Origin: Providencia rettgeri
GTDB lineage: Bacteria; Pseudomonadota; Gammaproteobacteria; Enterobacterales; Enterobacteriaceae
DNA: 64,000 bases
Reading direction: 5' to 3'
Assembly (NCBI RefSeq): GCF_001874625.1
Contig: NZ_CP017671.1
Coordinates: 4,278,001 to 4,342,000, forward strand
Part shown: one piece after another, positions 1 to 9,339 of the stretch
Layout: the number at the start of each line of letters is the position of its first letter
How positions within the stretch are numbered: the stretch's first letter is position 1
Notes under the pieces: generated by a model
What the model was told of the DNA's origin: nothing
Database searches by the model: none
Seen by the model: only the letters and a program-made list of their open reading frames with translations
Position numbers and translations under genes: made by a program

Positions 1-697
1 AACGGTATTTAACTCCGTATTTAACGTTGAGCAATTCTGGGATGGACGAGCACCTGACTTACAAGCTCAAGCCGGTGGGCCGCCATTAAACCCAATTGAA
101 ATGGCCTCAAAATCTTGGGATGAAATCATTGTTAAATTGGATCAGGACCCTGTTTTAAAAAGCGATTTCAATGCCGTCTATCCTGAAGGTTTTACAGGCG
201 ATACCATTACCGATGCCATTGCCGAGTTTGAGAAAACATTAATTACCCCAGATTCTCCATTCGATAATTGGTTAAGAGGTGATAACGGTGCACTAACCGC
301 TCAACAATTACATGGCTACCAACTATTTAAAGAGAATAAATGTGCAACTTGCCATGGGGGAATTATTCTCGGCGGTCGCTCTTTCGAACCTCTAGGCTTG
401 AAGAAAGATTATGAATTCGGTGAAATAACTGCACAAGATATTGGCCGTATGAATGTGACTTCCGATGAACGCGATAAGCTACGTCAGAAAGTCCCAACAC
501 TGCGTAATGTCGAGCTAACCGCACCTTATTTCCACCGTGGTGATGTGGCAACCTTAGACGAAGCCGTTAAACTGATGCTGCGTTATCAAGTGGGTAAAGA
601 ACTCCCACAAAAAGATGTCGATGATATTGTGGCCTTCTTGAAAAGTTTAACGGGTGTGTATACACCTTATGTACAACAAGGCGAAACAACACCCTAA
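1..697 (+). CDS. Cytochrome c peroxidase (di-haem, MauG/CcpA family), 3' part
   Basis: The frame is open from base 2, so the 5' end lies outside the window; the internal ATG at 101 is not the start. The fragment opens with an FWDGRA..DL.AQA..GP segment and carries a CxxCH haem c site (CATCH, nt 341-355), followed by a PTLRNVELTAPYFH segment. All are typical of the C-terminal half of bacterial di-haem cytochrome c peroxidases, periplasmic enzymes that reduce H2O2 with electrons from cytochrome c or quinol. The signal peptide and first haem site are not visible, so the di- and tri-haem (YhjA-like) types cannot be told apart. Confidence 0.88.
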   Translation, partial: TVFNSVFNVEQFWDGRAPDLQAQAGGPPLNPIEMASKSWDEIIVKLDQDPVLKSDFNAVYPEGFTGDTITDAIAEFEKTLITPDSPFDNWLRGDNGALTAQQLHGYQLFKENKCATCHGGIILGGRSFEPLGLKKDYEFGEITAQDIGRMNVTSDERDKLRQKVPTLRNVELTAPYFHRGDVATLDEAVKLMLRYQVGKELPQKDVDDIVAFLKSLTGVYTPYVQQGETTP

Positions 698-722
698 GCT
701 ACAATAACAATTAATAGAAACC

Positions 723-760
723 AATAGCACCAACCCTATAACTGGATGGTGCTATTTTTT
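723..760 (+). terminator. Rho-independent terminator of the peroxidase gene
   Basis: A 10-bp stem (AATAGCACCA / TGGTGCTATT, 723-732 with 747-756) is followed by a T run, 25 bases after the peroxidase stop. It abuts the stop codon of the convergent dmsD gene. Confidence 0.8.
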
Positions 761-1401
761 TACTCGGCGTTTTCCTTGTAATACACTGTTTTTGCTAAAA
801 CAGGCTGTGTGATTTGTTGCTGATAGCCAGCAAGCGTCTCTTTGGTCAATTTCGCTACTGCAATATAAAAAGCACTGTCTGCTGTATCCGCTAAAGTATC
901 CAAAAAATGTTCAGACCAAGGTAAAAGATGCCACGCGAGTAGCTCTTCAAGATCGTCTCGCCTATTTTGCTCTGCTAACCAAGCCGCTAACATCAAGACC
1001 AAGCCAATATGGTCTTCAGGCTCTTTTTGGGTCGTCACAGGTTCAATGCCTTTTGTACGCATCCATTGACGAAGCTCAACAGTTGAATCACCGAAAATAA
1101 TATTTTCTTTATCTAACCAAACTGAGCCCCAAGGGGGAGCTGGTAAAGCATAAGGCCCGATAAATAAACGCTGCCAGGCTTCGTTCAAGGGTTCTTCATC
1201 GTGAATACTGGACTGAAAAAATTGACTTATGGTAGTTAAAGACGGTAAGTCAAATGGCCATTCTTCATGCCATGTCGGTTCCTGCAAAATAGCAACAATA
1301 TCCGTATTATTTTCACTATCTGGGGCGAAATAAAATAAAGAACCGAGAACGCGTCCAGTAATTGCTACCTGTTCAAGAAATCGCGTGTCTTGCATATTCA
1401 T
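760..1401 (-). CDS. dmsD: Tat proofreading chaperone DmsD (TorD family)
   Basis: A 213-residue all-helical TorD/DmsD-type protein, close to the roughly 204 residues of E. coli DmsD. The family hallmark LPAPPWGSVWLDKENIIFGD is present near the middle. DmsD binds the twin-arginine leader of DmsA in the cytoplasm and holds it until the molybdenum cofactor is loaded. It lies 51 bases after dmsC on the same strand, as the last gene of the dms operon. The second Met (codon 3) is an equally good start. It could in principle serve another Tat molybdoenzyme, but its position argues for DmsA. Confidence 0.9.
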   Translation of the reverse strand: MNMQDTRFLEQVAITGRVLGSLFYFAPDSENNTDIVAILQEPTWHEEWPFDLPSLTTISQFFQSSIHDEEPLNEAWQRLFIGPYALPAPPWGSVWLDKENIIFGDSTVELRQWMRTKGIEPVTTQKEPEDHIGLVLMLAAWLAEQNRRDDLEELLAWHLLPWSEHFLDTLADTADSAFYIAVAKLTKETLAGYQQQITQPVLAKTVYYKENAE

Positions 1402-1452
1402 TGTCTCTGCGGTGGTCAGCGTAGGGACCCCCCTACGCTGAAAAGTTTACTA

Positions 1453-2304
1453 TTAAGCAACAGCCATACCGACTGTCATATGTAAACCATAGAATAGTCC
1501 ACGTCCAATCAATTCACCAAACAACACCAATAATGTGCCGATCAACAAACTTACCGCAGAAGGTTGACTTTGACGGAAAATTGGCAAGATCCACAACAAC
1601 AAGCCAAGGCTTGTAGCCACTAAACGGATCATTTGCAATAAGCCGTAGTCAGGGACTAAATCACTCACTTTTTGTACTGAGCTAGCGATTAGCGCTATTT
1701 CACCACTTTGTAGTAACACCGATGCGATAGTCACAATATAGGCAATAATACTGATTGCCGCTAACTTACCGCTATGAAGGGGAAATTTAGCGATTCGCAG
1801 TAACAATGTCCCTAAGATAGGCCCCACCACAAACACCGTCATAAAGAAGCCGATAGTGGTATGTGGCGTGTCCCATGTCGGTACAGTACTAATCATATAG
1901 ACGCGAGTCATAGCCCAGACAAAGACTAACCCCATTAGCATTGTAAGGATCAACCAAATTTTACCTAACCCCTCAGGCATTTTCTTCAGCGCAGATAGCA
2001 GCCACCAAAGCCCCCCGAGGGCAAAAAAGATTGAACCAAACAGCACTTCATTACTTAATGAAGATGCAAATACACGGTTCATCGAGTTAAAGGCCCGTAA
2101 TGGTGACCCCATATGCATCATAGAGGCTAAGAAGCCTAGCCCCATTAGCACCCATAGCACTAGCATGGCATTAACAATGCGCTGTTTTTGCTGTTTATCA
2201 TCAGTCGATAGCCATGCAAGTCCGGTCACAATCGCACCACCTGCTATACTTTGGCCTAAAACGGTGAATAAAATCAGCGGCCATTCATGTAATCCGTTGC
2301 CCAT
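1453..2304 (-). CDS. dmsC: Dimethyl sulfoxide reductase anchor subunit DmsC
   Basis: A 283-residue, very hydrophobic protein with about eight predicted membrane helices, matching the DmsC family in length and in its LHEWPLILFTVLGQSIAGG start. DmsC anchors the DmsAB dimer on the periplasmic face and oxidises menaquinol, passing electrons to the DmsB clusters. Its start is one base from the dmsB stop, so translation is probably coupled. No break or odd composition is seen. Confidence 0.93.
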   Translation of the reverse strand: MGNGLHEWPLILFTVLGQSIAGGAIVTGLAWLSTDDKQQKQRIVNAMLVLWVLMGLGFLASMMHMGSPLRAFNSMNRVFASSLSNEVLFGSIFFALGGLWWLLSALKKMPEGLGKIWLILTMLMGLVFVWAMTRVYMISTVPTWDTPHTTIGFFMTVFVVGPILGTLLLRIAKFPLHSGKLAAISIIAYIVTIASVLLQSGEIALIASSVQKVSDLVPDYGLLQMIRLVATSLGLLLWILPIFRQSQPSAVSLLIGTLLVLFGELIGRGLFYGLHMTVGMAVA

Positions 2305-2305
2305 C

Positions 2306-2923
2306 TTAGACCTCCCGTGGATTGGCTAAATGACCCGTCGTATCATTGACAGGGCGACTATTGGCGTTAGGTTTAATCACAATATTTGGCTTGGTATAAT
2401 GCGCTTCAGGTAATGGCGCTATCTCAGCCAAATTGCCGTGAGTTTTACGTAACTCGTCAATAGGACCAAAATCGAGGGCTCGCAGTGGGCAAGATTCTGC
2501 ACAAATCGGTTTTTTCCCTTCTGCCACTCGCTCATAACAGCCATCACATTTTGTCATATGACCTTTTTCCGCATTAAACTGTGGTGCACCATATGGACAA
2601 GCCATATGGCAATAACGGCAGCCAATACAGACACTTTCATCTACGACCACAAAGCCGTCTTCACGTTTATGCATCGCACCACTCGGGCACACCTTGACAC
2701 ACGCAGGGTCTTCACAGTGGTTGCAGGAGATTGACAGGTAGTAACTAAAGACGTTTTGATGCCATACACCGTTATCTTCTTGCCAATCTCCCCCTGTGTA
2801 CTCGTAAATACGTCGAAAATTCACTTCAGGAGATAAATTTTTGTAATCTTTACAGGCTAATTCGCATGTTTTACACCCCGTACAACGGGCTGAGTCAATA
2901 TAAAAACCATATTGGGTTGTCAT
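2306..2923 (-). CDS. dmsB: DMSO reductase iron-sulfur subunit DmsB
   Basis: A 205-residue ferredoxin-like protein with four cysteine groups for four [4Fe-4S] clusters: CTGCKTCELAC, CNHCEDPACVKVCP, CIGCRYCHMACP and CDGC...CAESCP. This is the standard DmsB layout that carries electrons from DmsC to the molybdenum site in DmsA. The gap to dmsA is 14 bases and carries a purine-rich ribosome site. Length and cysteine spacing look fully functional, which makes the break in dmsA next door more notable. Confidence 0.95.
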   Translation of the reverse strand: MTTQYGFYIDSARCTGCKTCELACKDYKNLSPEVNFRRIYEYTGGDWQEDNGVWHQNVFSYYLSISCNHCEDPACVKVCPSGAMHKREDGFVVVDESVCIGCRYCHMACPYGAPQFNAEKGHMTKCDGCYERVAEGKKPICAESCPLRALDFGPIDELRKTHGNLAEIAPLPEAHYTKPNIVIKPNANSRPVNDTTGHLANPREV

Positions 2924-2937
2924 GATTTATCTCCTCC

Positions 2938-5383
2938 CTATACCCTAGCCACTTCAACAAGATTACTGTGCTGAGGGTTACCCTTTGCCAGCGGTGACGG
3001 ACGCTGCGTGGTCAATACGTTAAGGCTCCCACCGTGGTCTATCTTGTTTTCATCTGGTGCATACCAAGCCCCTTCCCCCATCGCCACCACCCCCGGTATA
3101 ATCCTTGGTGTTACTTTGGCATTGATATGAACCTCACCCCTATCATTAAAAATACGCACCATATCGCCATTTTTGATGTTGCGACGTTTTGCATCAATCG
3201 GGTTAATCCACATCTCTTGTAAACAAGCTGCCTTAAGCACATCGACGTTGCCATAAGTTGAGTGAACTCGTGATTTATAGTGAAAACCACTAAGTTGCAA
3301 AGGATACTTATCCGTAAGTTTGTCATCATGGCTTTCAAAGCCAGGAGAATACATTGGGAGAGGAGAAATCAGGTCGCCTTCATCCAATGTCCATGTCTTC
3401 GCGATATCCGCTAAGCGTGATGAATAGATCTCAATTTTGCCCGATGGCGTATTTAGTGGGTTAGCAATAGGGTCTTGTCGGAAGGCTTGGTGTGCCACCA
3501 CATGTCCCTGCGGATTCATTTTTTTGTAGATCCCTTGTCGCTGGAAGGTCTCAAAATCAGGGAGTTCTGGCAGTTTTTCTCTTGAAATTTCATATAAATG
3601 GCGTAACCACTCTTCTTGTGTTCGCCCTTCGGTAAATTTCTCTTCCACCCCCATACGACGTGCAATTTGCGTACACATTTCGTACACAGTTTTACTTTCA
3701 AAGCGAGGTTCAATTGCCTGACTGGCAAAAATGACATAGCCCATATTACTGGCAGCACCATCTAAACAAAAATCCATTTGTTCCGAGGCCGTACAGTCTG
3801 GCAGGACTAAGTCTGCGTATTTTGCCGAAGCCGTCATATGATTATCAATCACAACAATCATTTCACACTTTTTATCATCCTGAAGAATTTCATGTGTTTT
3901 ATTAATATCTGAGTGTTGATTGATTAAACTGTTACTCGCGTAGTTCCAAATAAATTTAATTGGCACATCTAGTTTGTCTTTACCCCGAACACCATCGCGA
4001 GTTGCGGTCATTTCAGGGCCGCGTTCAATAGCATCTGTCCATAAGAATACAGAGATACTGGTTTTAACTGGGTTTTCAAGGGTTGGCATGCGTTCAAATG
4101 GAATATCGTAATTCCCTTCGCGGGCCCCTGTATTCCCCCCGCTAATTCCCACATTGCCAGTCAAAATCGGCAACATCGCAATAGCTCTCGCTGTCTGCTC
4201 ACCATTTGAATGGCGCTGAGGCCCCCAACCTTGGCTAATATAAGCTGGTTTTGCTGAACCGATTTCACGCGCGAGTTTAATGATTTTATCAGCCGGAATA
4301 CCGGTGATTTGCGCAGCCCATTGTGGTGTTTTTTCTACACCATCATCCCCTTGACCTAAAATATACGCTTTATAGTGGCCATTTTTCGGCGCATCCGCAG
4401 GGAGGGTTTTCTCATCATACCCAACGCAGTATTTATCTAAGAAAGGTTGGTCAACCATGTCTTCTGTGATTAACACATGAGCAAGCCCCGCGACCAATGC
4501 AGCATCAGTACCAGGTCGGATCGGTATCCATTCATCTTCGCGCCCTGCTGCCGTATCAGTATAGCGAGGGTCAATAACAATCATGCGTGCATTCGAACGC
4601 TCACGCGCTTGCTCTAATTGATTAAGTAATACCACCACCGCTCATTCGCGTTTCAGCTGGGTTATTACCAAATAGCACCACTAACTTAGAGTTTTCGATA
4701 TCAGAAACACTGTTTCCTGCCCCACTGCCATAGGTATAAGGCATCGCACAGCTAATTTGTGCCGTACTGTATGTGCCATAGTGGTTTAAATAACCACCTG
4801 TACAATTCATTAGGCGTGCAATAGGTGAGTTGGCCGGCGGCCACGAACGAGCAACCGTCCCCCCTAGAGTCCCCGTACCATAGTTCAAATAGACCGCTTC
4901 ATTACCGTAATCGGCAATGATACGTTTTAGATTGTCACTGATTAAATCGTAGGCCTCTTCCCAACTAATTTGCTTAAACTTCCCCTCACCTCGCGCACCA
5001 ACACGCAACATTGGGTATTTCAAGCGGTCAGGGTTATACACACGGCGGCGCATAGAGCGACCACGTAAACACGCTTTTACCTGATGTTTGTCTCCGTAAA
5101 CATCATCGCCTGTGTTGTCGGTTTCGACATACTTAATTTCACCGTCGACCACATGCATCCGTAACGGGCAACGGCTACCACAGTTAACCGTACATGCGCT
5201 CCAAACAATTTTTTCCTTGGGTGTCATTGTTTGTGATGCAGTTTCATTCGTATTCGCGGCACTGCAAAAGGGTAAACTTAATGCACCACTGGCAAGCGCT
5301 AGCCCACCTGCAGTACCTGTTTGCATTAATTTCCTACGGCTGATTTCCGATTGGAGCAACCTATCAGATAATGCTTTATCCAT
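2938..5383 (-). pseudogene. dmsA: DMSO reductase catalytic subunit DmsA, split by a single-base frameshift
   Basis: The N-terminal part carries a Tat leader (SRRKLMQ), a CTVNCGSRC [4Fe-4S] motif and GTYSTAQ, which includes the Ser ligand to Mo. It runs into a TAA just after RMSGGGIT. The rest (ARMIVIDPRYTD to the C-terminus) continues in another frame with a few codons of overlap. Comparison with the E. coli sequence around GGGITYYLEKAR suggests one extra A/T at about 4622-4623; removing it gives ITYQLEQAR. The corrected protein would be about 819 residues, normal for DmsA. The ATG at 5383 has a GAGG ribosome site five bases upstream and is preferred over the ATG at 5401. It is periplasmic and reduces DMSO and N-oxides anaerobically. 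This may be a real mutation or a sequencing error. Confidence 0.9.
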
Positions 5384-5401
5384 ATCTGCCTCACTTAACA
5401 T

Positions 5402-5939
5402 TGCTTCTTAAAGTTTAAATAGCTTTATTAAAATTTTTTTGTATTTAGCTAAGTTATGTAATTTCAATGGTTATTCTATAGACAGGTCAGAATGGAGCCT
5501 TGTGCGCGATCAATAATCCATTACAAAATGTAAGGTTTATTGACACAAAAAATAACTAAAGTTAAATTTATAAAGTTAATCCACTTTCTGTTAAAAAGTT
5601 AATTTAATATCGATTAATCTATTACCTTTATTAAGAAGTATTAGTTAATATGCCTAACTATACATTTAATTTAAGTCAATTGATTTTATTTTAGATAACT
5701 ATTAGAATAAAAAAATATAAGAACCCTCCTCAATATTAAATTTTATTTCATTGTGCAAATGAACAAATGATTTAACAATTGAATATATAATAAACATTGC
5801 CATCTTCACATTATTCCAGCGTTATTCCCCTACTATTAAGATTCTCTATAACTAATTAACCCAATCGTGTAAGTAATCACACTCCCGAAACCCATTAAAT
5901 AACCCTAGTTTAAATAATGTCATTAGTAGGATTTGAAAA
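5402..5939. other. AT-rich divergent intergenic region between dmsA and the lactonase gene
   Basis: No coding frame of substance on either strand. It should carry the promoters of dmsA (leftward) and the lactonase gene (rightward). The only clear motif is the FNR-like site listed separately. Confidence 0.6.
5500..5513 (-). promoter_or_regulatory. FNR-like binding site upstream of dmsA
   Basis: On the minus strand the site reads TTGATCGCGCACAA, against the FNR consensus TTGAT-N4-ATCAA: one half perfect, the other CACAA. It lies about 115 bases before the dmsA start. DmsABC expression in E. coli is FNR-activated, so the position makes sense, but one half-site is weak. Confidence 0.42.
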
Positions 5940-6817
5940 ATGAAAATAAATATATTATTGGATTTAAAAAACAATTTAGGGGAAGGCCCTATATGGGATG
6001 TAGAACAACAACGTTTATATTGGATTGATAGCTTAGATGGACGAGTATTTTCATGTACAGAAAAAGGAACTGAAATTAAATGTTGGGATGTTAGGCAAAA
6101 AATAGGCTCAATGGCTTTATGCAAAGACGGTCATTCGGCTATAGTCGCCCTAGAAAAAGGAATATATATTCTTGACTTTATAACAGGTGAAACTCATCTT
6201 CTGCACGCACCTGAAAGTGACAAACCTAACAATAGGTTTAATGATGGAAAAGTCGATAGACAAGGACGCTTTGTTGTCGGCTCTATGGACATGCAAGAAG
6301 ATAACCCATCAGGGGCGTTATATCGATTAAATACAGACCACTCACTCCATAAAATAGAACAAAACATTATTGTTTCTAATGCACCTTGTTGGTCACCAAA
6401 CGGTGATATTTTTATTTTGCTGATACATGGACAGGGGAAATATGGAAATATGATTATGACGTATCGACAGGTAATATTAATAATCGCCAGACATTCTGCA
6501 AAGTCGATACATCAACAGGAGGCGCTGCAGATGGAGCAACTGTTGACAGTGAAGGCTACCTTTGGAATGCACTCGTTTATGCAGGGAAAATCGTGAGATA
6601 TAACCCCGACGGCGATATTGACAGAATTATCGAAATGCCAGTTAAAAAGGTCACCAGCGTCGCTTTTGGCGGCGAAAATTTAGATATTTTATATGTTACT
6701 TCAATGGCAAGGCCACCATTACCTCGCTTCCCTGAAGATGGTCAATTAAGAGGAAGCGTATTCTCAATACATAATCTTGGTGTAAAGGGCATAGCTGAAA
6801 AAAGATTTGGTGGGTAG
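5940..6817 (+). pseudogene. SMP-30/gluconolactonase-family lactonase, frameshifted
   Basis: The first 155 or so residues have the SMP-30 beta-propeller signature: EGPIWD, NNRFNDGKVD, GALYRLN, then SNAPCWSPNGD. Near nt 6411-6418 (GATATTTTTATTTTGCT) the frame shifts. The next frame reads YFADTWTGEIWKYDYD, GGAADGATVDSEGYLW and IVRYNPDGDIDRIIEMP, exactly what the family should contain. One T lost from a T5 run explains the break. Restored, the protein would be about 292 residues, normal for the family. These calcium-dependent enzymes hydrolyse sugar or aldonate lactones. The MFS carrier 72 bases downstream probably imports the substrate. Confidence 0.85.
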
Positions 6818-6889
6818 ATAAACAATTTGCTAATCAAAATTTAATATCAATTAACCTCAAATTATTATACTTATAAAAGAGCTATAATT

Positions 6890-8236
6890 ATGATTAAAAA
6901 TAATGTTTCAAATAATAAAATATCCTTTAAGAATATACATCGCTATTCATGGGTTTCATTATTCATATGTTGGCTTATTTGGTTATTGAATGCTTATGAT
7001 AGAGAAATGATTTTAAGGTTAGGTCCGGTTATTTCTCAAGAGTTTAATTTAAGCCCTGAAGAGTGGGGTAATATTGTTGCTATTATCATGATAGCTCTCG
7101 CTATTCTTGACATACCAGGTTCTGTATTAAGTGACCGATATGGCTCCGGTTGGAAACGAGCTCGTTTTCAAGTTCCTTTAGTTTTAGGTTATACCGCAAT
7201 TTCATTTGTTTCAGGTTTTAAAGCAATTAGCCATAACTTAACCTATTTTATTCTATTGCGTTTTGGGGTTAATTTAGGTGCAGGCTGGGGTGAACCTGTT
7301 GGCGTCAGTAATACTGCTGAATGGTGGCCTAAAGAAAAAAGAGGGTTTGCTCTCGGTGTACACCATACGGGCTATCCTATTGGGGCTTTATTAAGTGGCG
7401 TTGTCGCAAGCTTTATTATTTCTGAATTTGGCGAAGCAAATTGGCGCTATAGTTTCTTTATTCCATTAATCGTCGCACTGCCTATTATGATTTTTTGGGC
7501 AAAATATTCTACCGCTGCAAGGATTTCAATATTATATCAACATATTGAAAAGTCAGGGATGACAAAACCTGCTGAGAATAGCAGTACTCAAGTTCAAAAA
7601 GGTGAAGGGTTAAAAATTTTCCTGAAAACACTAAAAAATAGAAATATTGCCTTAACCGCCGGGAATACCCTATTAACTCAAATCGTCTATATGGGGATAA
7701 GCATGGTATTACCTTCTTATCTATATCATGTTTCGGGGTTATCTTTAGCGGCTTCTGCGGGTTTGAGTATTATTTTTACATTGACGGGCGTGGTTGGGCA
7801 AATTGTTTGGCCATGGTTATCGGATATCTTAGGCAGAAAAAGAACATTGATCATCTGTGGTTTATGGATGAGTATCGGGATTGCTTTATTTTACTTCGCA
7901 ACCTCAATGCCAAAAATCATCGCAATACAACTGTTTTTTGGCTTAGTCGCAAATGCTGTTTGGCCTATTTACTATGCCATGGCATCAGATAATGCAAATG
8001 ACCAGTCCATATCCACAGCAAATGGTATTATTACCACATCAATGTTTATTGGCGGTGCGTTATCACCGTTATTAATGGGCTGGTTAATCAATTTAGGCGG
8101 GGGTTGGAATAGTTCTTTAGGCTATATTTATACCTTCTTTGCGATGGCTGCATGCGCATTATTAGGCGTTATATTACAACTCTTTACGACCCATGCACCA
8201 TTAAATAACAACCATCAAACCCCAGTAGCAAGTTAA
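6890..8236 (+). CDS. MFS transporter (probable organic-acid or sugar-acid carrier)
   Basis: 448 residues with about 12 membrane helices and MFS motifs: DRYGSGWKRAR in the loop after helix 2 and DILGRKR after helix 8. The long central loop (about residues 215-245) is hydrophilic. It resembles anion:cation symporter-type carriers, but the substrate is not readable from sequence. It probably forms a two-gene unit with the lactonase upstream. A terminator follows 30 bases after the stop. Confidence 0.82.
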   Translation: MIKNNVSNNKISFKNIHRYSWVSLFICWLIWLLNAYDREMILRLGPVISQEFNLSPEEWGNIVAIIMIALAILDIPGSVLSDRYGSGWKRARFQVPLVLGYTAISFVSGFKAISHNLTYFILLRFGVNLGAGWGEPVGVSNTAEWWPKEKRGFALGVHHTGYPIGALLSGVVASFIISEFGEANWRYSFFIPLIVALPIMIFWAKYSTAARISILYQHIEKSGMTKPAENSSTQVQKGEGLKIFLKTLKNRNIALTAGNTLLTQIVYMGISMVLPSYLYHVSGLSLAASAGLSIIFTLTGVVGQIVWPWLSDILGRKRTLIICGLWMSIGIALFYFATSMPKIIAIQLFFGLVANAVWPIYYAMASDNANDQSISTANGIITTSMFIGGALSPLLMGWLINLGGGWNSSLGYIYTFFAMAACALLGVILQLFTTHAPLNNNHQTPVAS

Positions 8237-8265
8237 CGCTTCATTTTTGACAATAGTAAGTATAG

Positions 8266-8291
8266 AACCACTTTGTATATAAGTGGTTTTG
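8266..8291 (+). terminator. Terminator after the MFS gene
   Basis: Stem AACCACTT / AAGTGGTT (8266-8273 with 8281-8288), seven-base loop, then a short T-rich tail. Confidence 0.6.
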
Positions 8292-8472
8292 TACTTAAAC
8301 GTCATTAAGTTATTTCTTCAATCAGTTTTAACTATACGTGAAACGCTTTTTTAGTGGCGTCTAAATAAGGCGCCATTTTAATTTTATTCCCCCTCTTCTC
8401 TCATCCCTATTCTCTCACCTTTTCTAACACGACCAGCTTAGTCTGCACTTTACTCTGCGTATGTCAGCTTGG

Positions 8473-8488
8473 GTTTCTTATATGAAAC
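8473..8488. promoter_or_regulatory. Upstream operator-like palindrome (IclR-type candidate)
   Basis: Reads GTTTCTTATATGAAAC, perfect GTTTC/GAAAC arms around an AT core. A near copy lies at 8608-8623. IclR-family regulators such as KdgR bind GAAAC/GTTTC palindromes, and an IclR gene lies in the cluster at 11158. Confidence 0.45.
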
Positions 8489-8607
8489 AAAACATCACCA
8501 TAACCTAGACACACCCCACATTTTGAAACGATTATTTTACATAAAACCAACATTTGATTGACTAATAATCGTCCATACAATTAATCTGGTTTTAAATAAT
8601 AAACAAT

Positions 8608-8623
8608 GTTTTATATATGAAAC
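8608..8623. promoter_or_regulatory. Downstream operator-like palindrome (IclR-type candidate)
   Basis: Reads GTTTTATATATGAAAC, differing from the upstream copy only in the left arm and core. It sits 32 bases before the first ATG of the catabolic operon, where a repressor or activator would act. Confidence 0.45.
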
Positions 8624-8655
8624 AAAATGTTACCCACATTTAAAAGGAGAAAACA

Positions 8656-8970
8656 ATGAGCTGGATTGCGGTATGTGATGTATCACAGGTTCAAGAAGAA
8701 TTTCCTTTTTCCGCCAAAGTTGATAATGCCGAGATTGGGATCTTCTTGGTTGAGGACCAATATTACGCCTTGGAAGATGTTTGCCCGCATGCTTATGCCC
8801 TTTTAAGTCAAGGTTTTGTAGAAGATGGAAAAGTTGAATGCCCACTACATGAAGCCATTTTCGATATCAAAACCGGAAAATGTTTACGTGAACCAGGAGG
8901 TCGTGACTTAAAAACCTACCAAACGCGAGTTCACGAAAACCAAATCGAAATCAGTTTAATTGAGGAGTAG
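8656..8970 (+). CDS. Rieske-type [2Fe-2S] ferredoxin of an aromatic oxygenase
   Basis: 104 residues. The Rieske ligands are complete: C43-x-H45 and C62-x2-H65 in CPH...CPLH, with 16 residues between the pairs. Small stand-alone Rieske ferredoxins carry electrons from a flavoprotein reductase to the oxygenase alpha subunit. The oxygenase (9340) and a FAD reductase (12976) are both present in this cluster. A good AAAGGAG site precedes the ATG. NirD-like proteins are the main alternative, but the neighbours rule for an oxygenase. Confidence 0.9.
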   Translation: MSWIAVCDVSQVQEEFPFSAKVDNAEIGIFLVEDQYYALEDVCPHAYALLSQGFVEDGKVECPLHEAIFDIKTGKCLREPGGRDLKTYQTRVHENQIEISLIEE

Positions 8971-8972
8971 AA

Positions 8973-9281
8973 ATGGAACCCATTCAGAATTTTAATCCTT
9001 ATTTACCTGCAAATAACCAAATCATTCCTGCCCGTGAAGGGGGTAAAGGCAGTATTCAAGCACCGGGAAGTGCCCCCAATATTGTTTGGCAAACCCGTTC
9101 ACGTATACCTGATGAATATGAGACCACTCTAATTTCGGCACTTGAGACTCTATTTGCAGCAGGCACTGAAACCCTTGATGAATTAGTTAGCGCATTAAAC
9201 CAGCTGCAAATATATGACCGACAAGGTCACCTTTGGTCTTCCAGCAGTTTCCGAGAATTTCTTCTCGTCAATGGTTATTAA
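8973..9281 (+). CDS. Small recombinase-like HTH-domain protein linked to Rieske oxygenases
   Basis: 102 residues, starting two bases after the ferredoxin stop and so co-translated. The N-terminal half is polar (FNPYLPANNQIIPAREGG). The C-terminal half is a predicted helical bundle ending in FREFLLVNGY. It resembles the small family annotated as recombinase-like helix-turn-helix proteins, which I recall beside Rieske oxygenase genes; their function is not known to me. It could help assemble or regulate the oxygenase. I cannot assign a reaction. Confidence 0.62.
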   Translation: MEPIQNFNPYLPANNQIIPAREGGKGSIQAPGSAPNIVWQTRSRIPDEYETTLISALETLFAAGTETLDELVSALNQLQIYDRQGHLWSSSSFREFLLVNGY

Positions 9282-9339
9282 CACCTTGGCATTACTCAGA
9301 AAATATAATTAAAACGCCTTTGATAAACGGAAGCAAATC

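Larger units (their letters stand above)
8237..8655. other. Intergenic region with terminator, two operator-like palindromes and a promoter candidate for the catabolic cluster
   Basis: Non-coding. After the MFS terminator it contains two 16-bp palindromes (listed separately) and a weak sigma-70-like pair TTGATT (8554-8559) / TACAAT (8576-8581) with a 16-base spacer. It is the obvious control region for the operon starting at 8656. Confidence 0.5.

Noticed and set aside
2938-5383. Programmed frameshift in dmsA
   Set aside because: No slippery heptamer or stimulatory structure is visible, and DmsA homologues do not need one.
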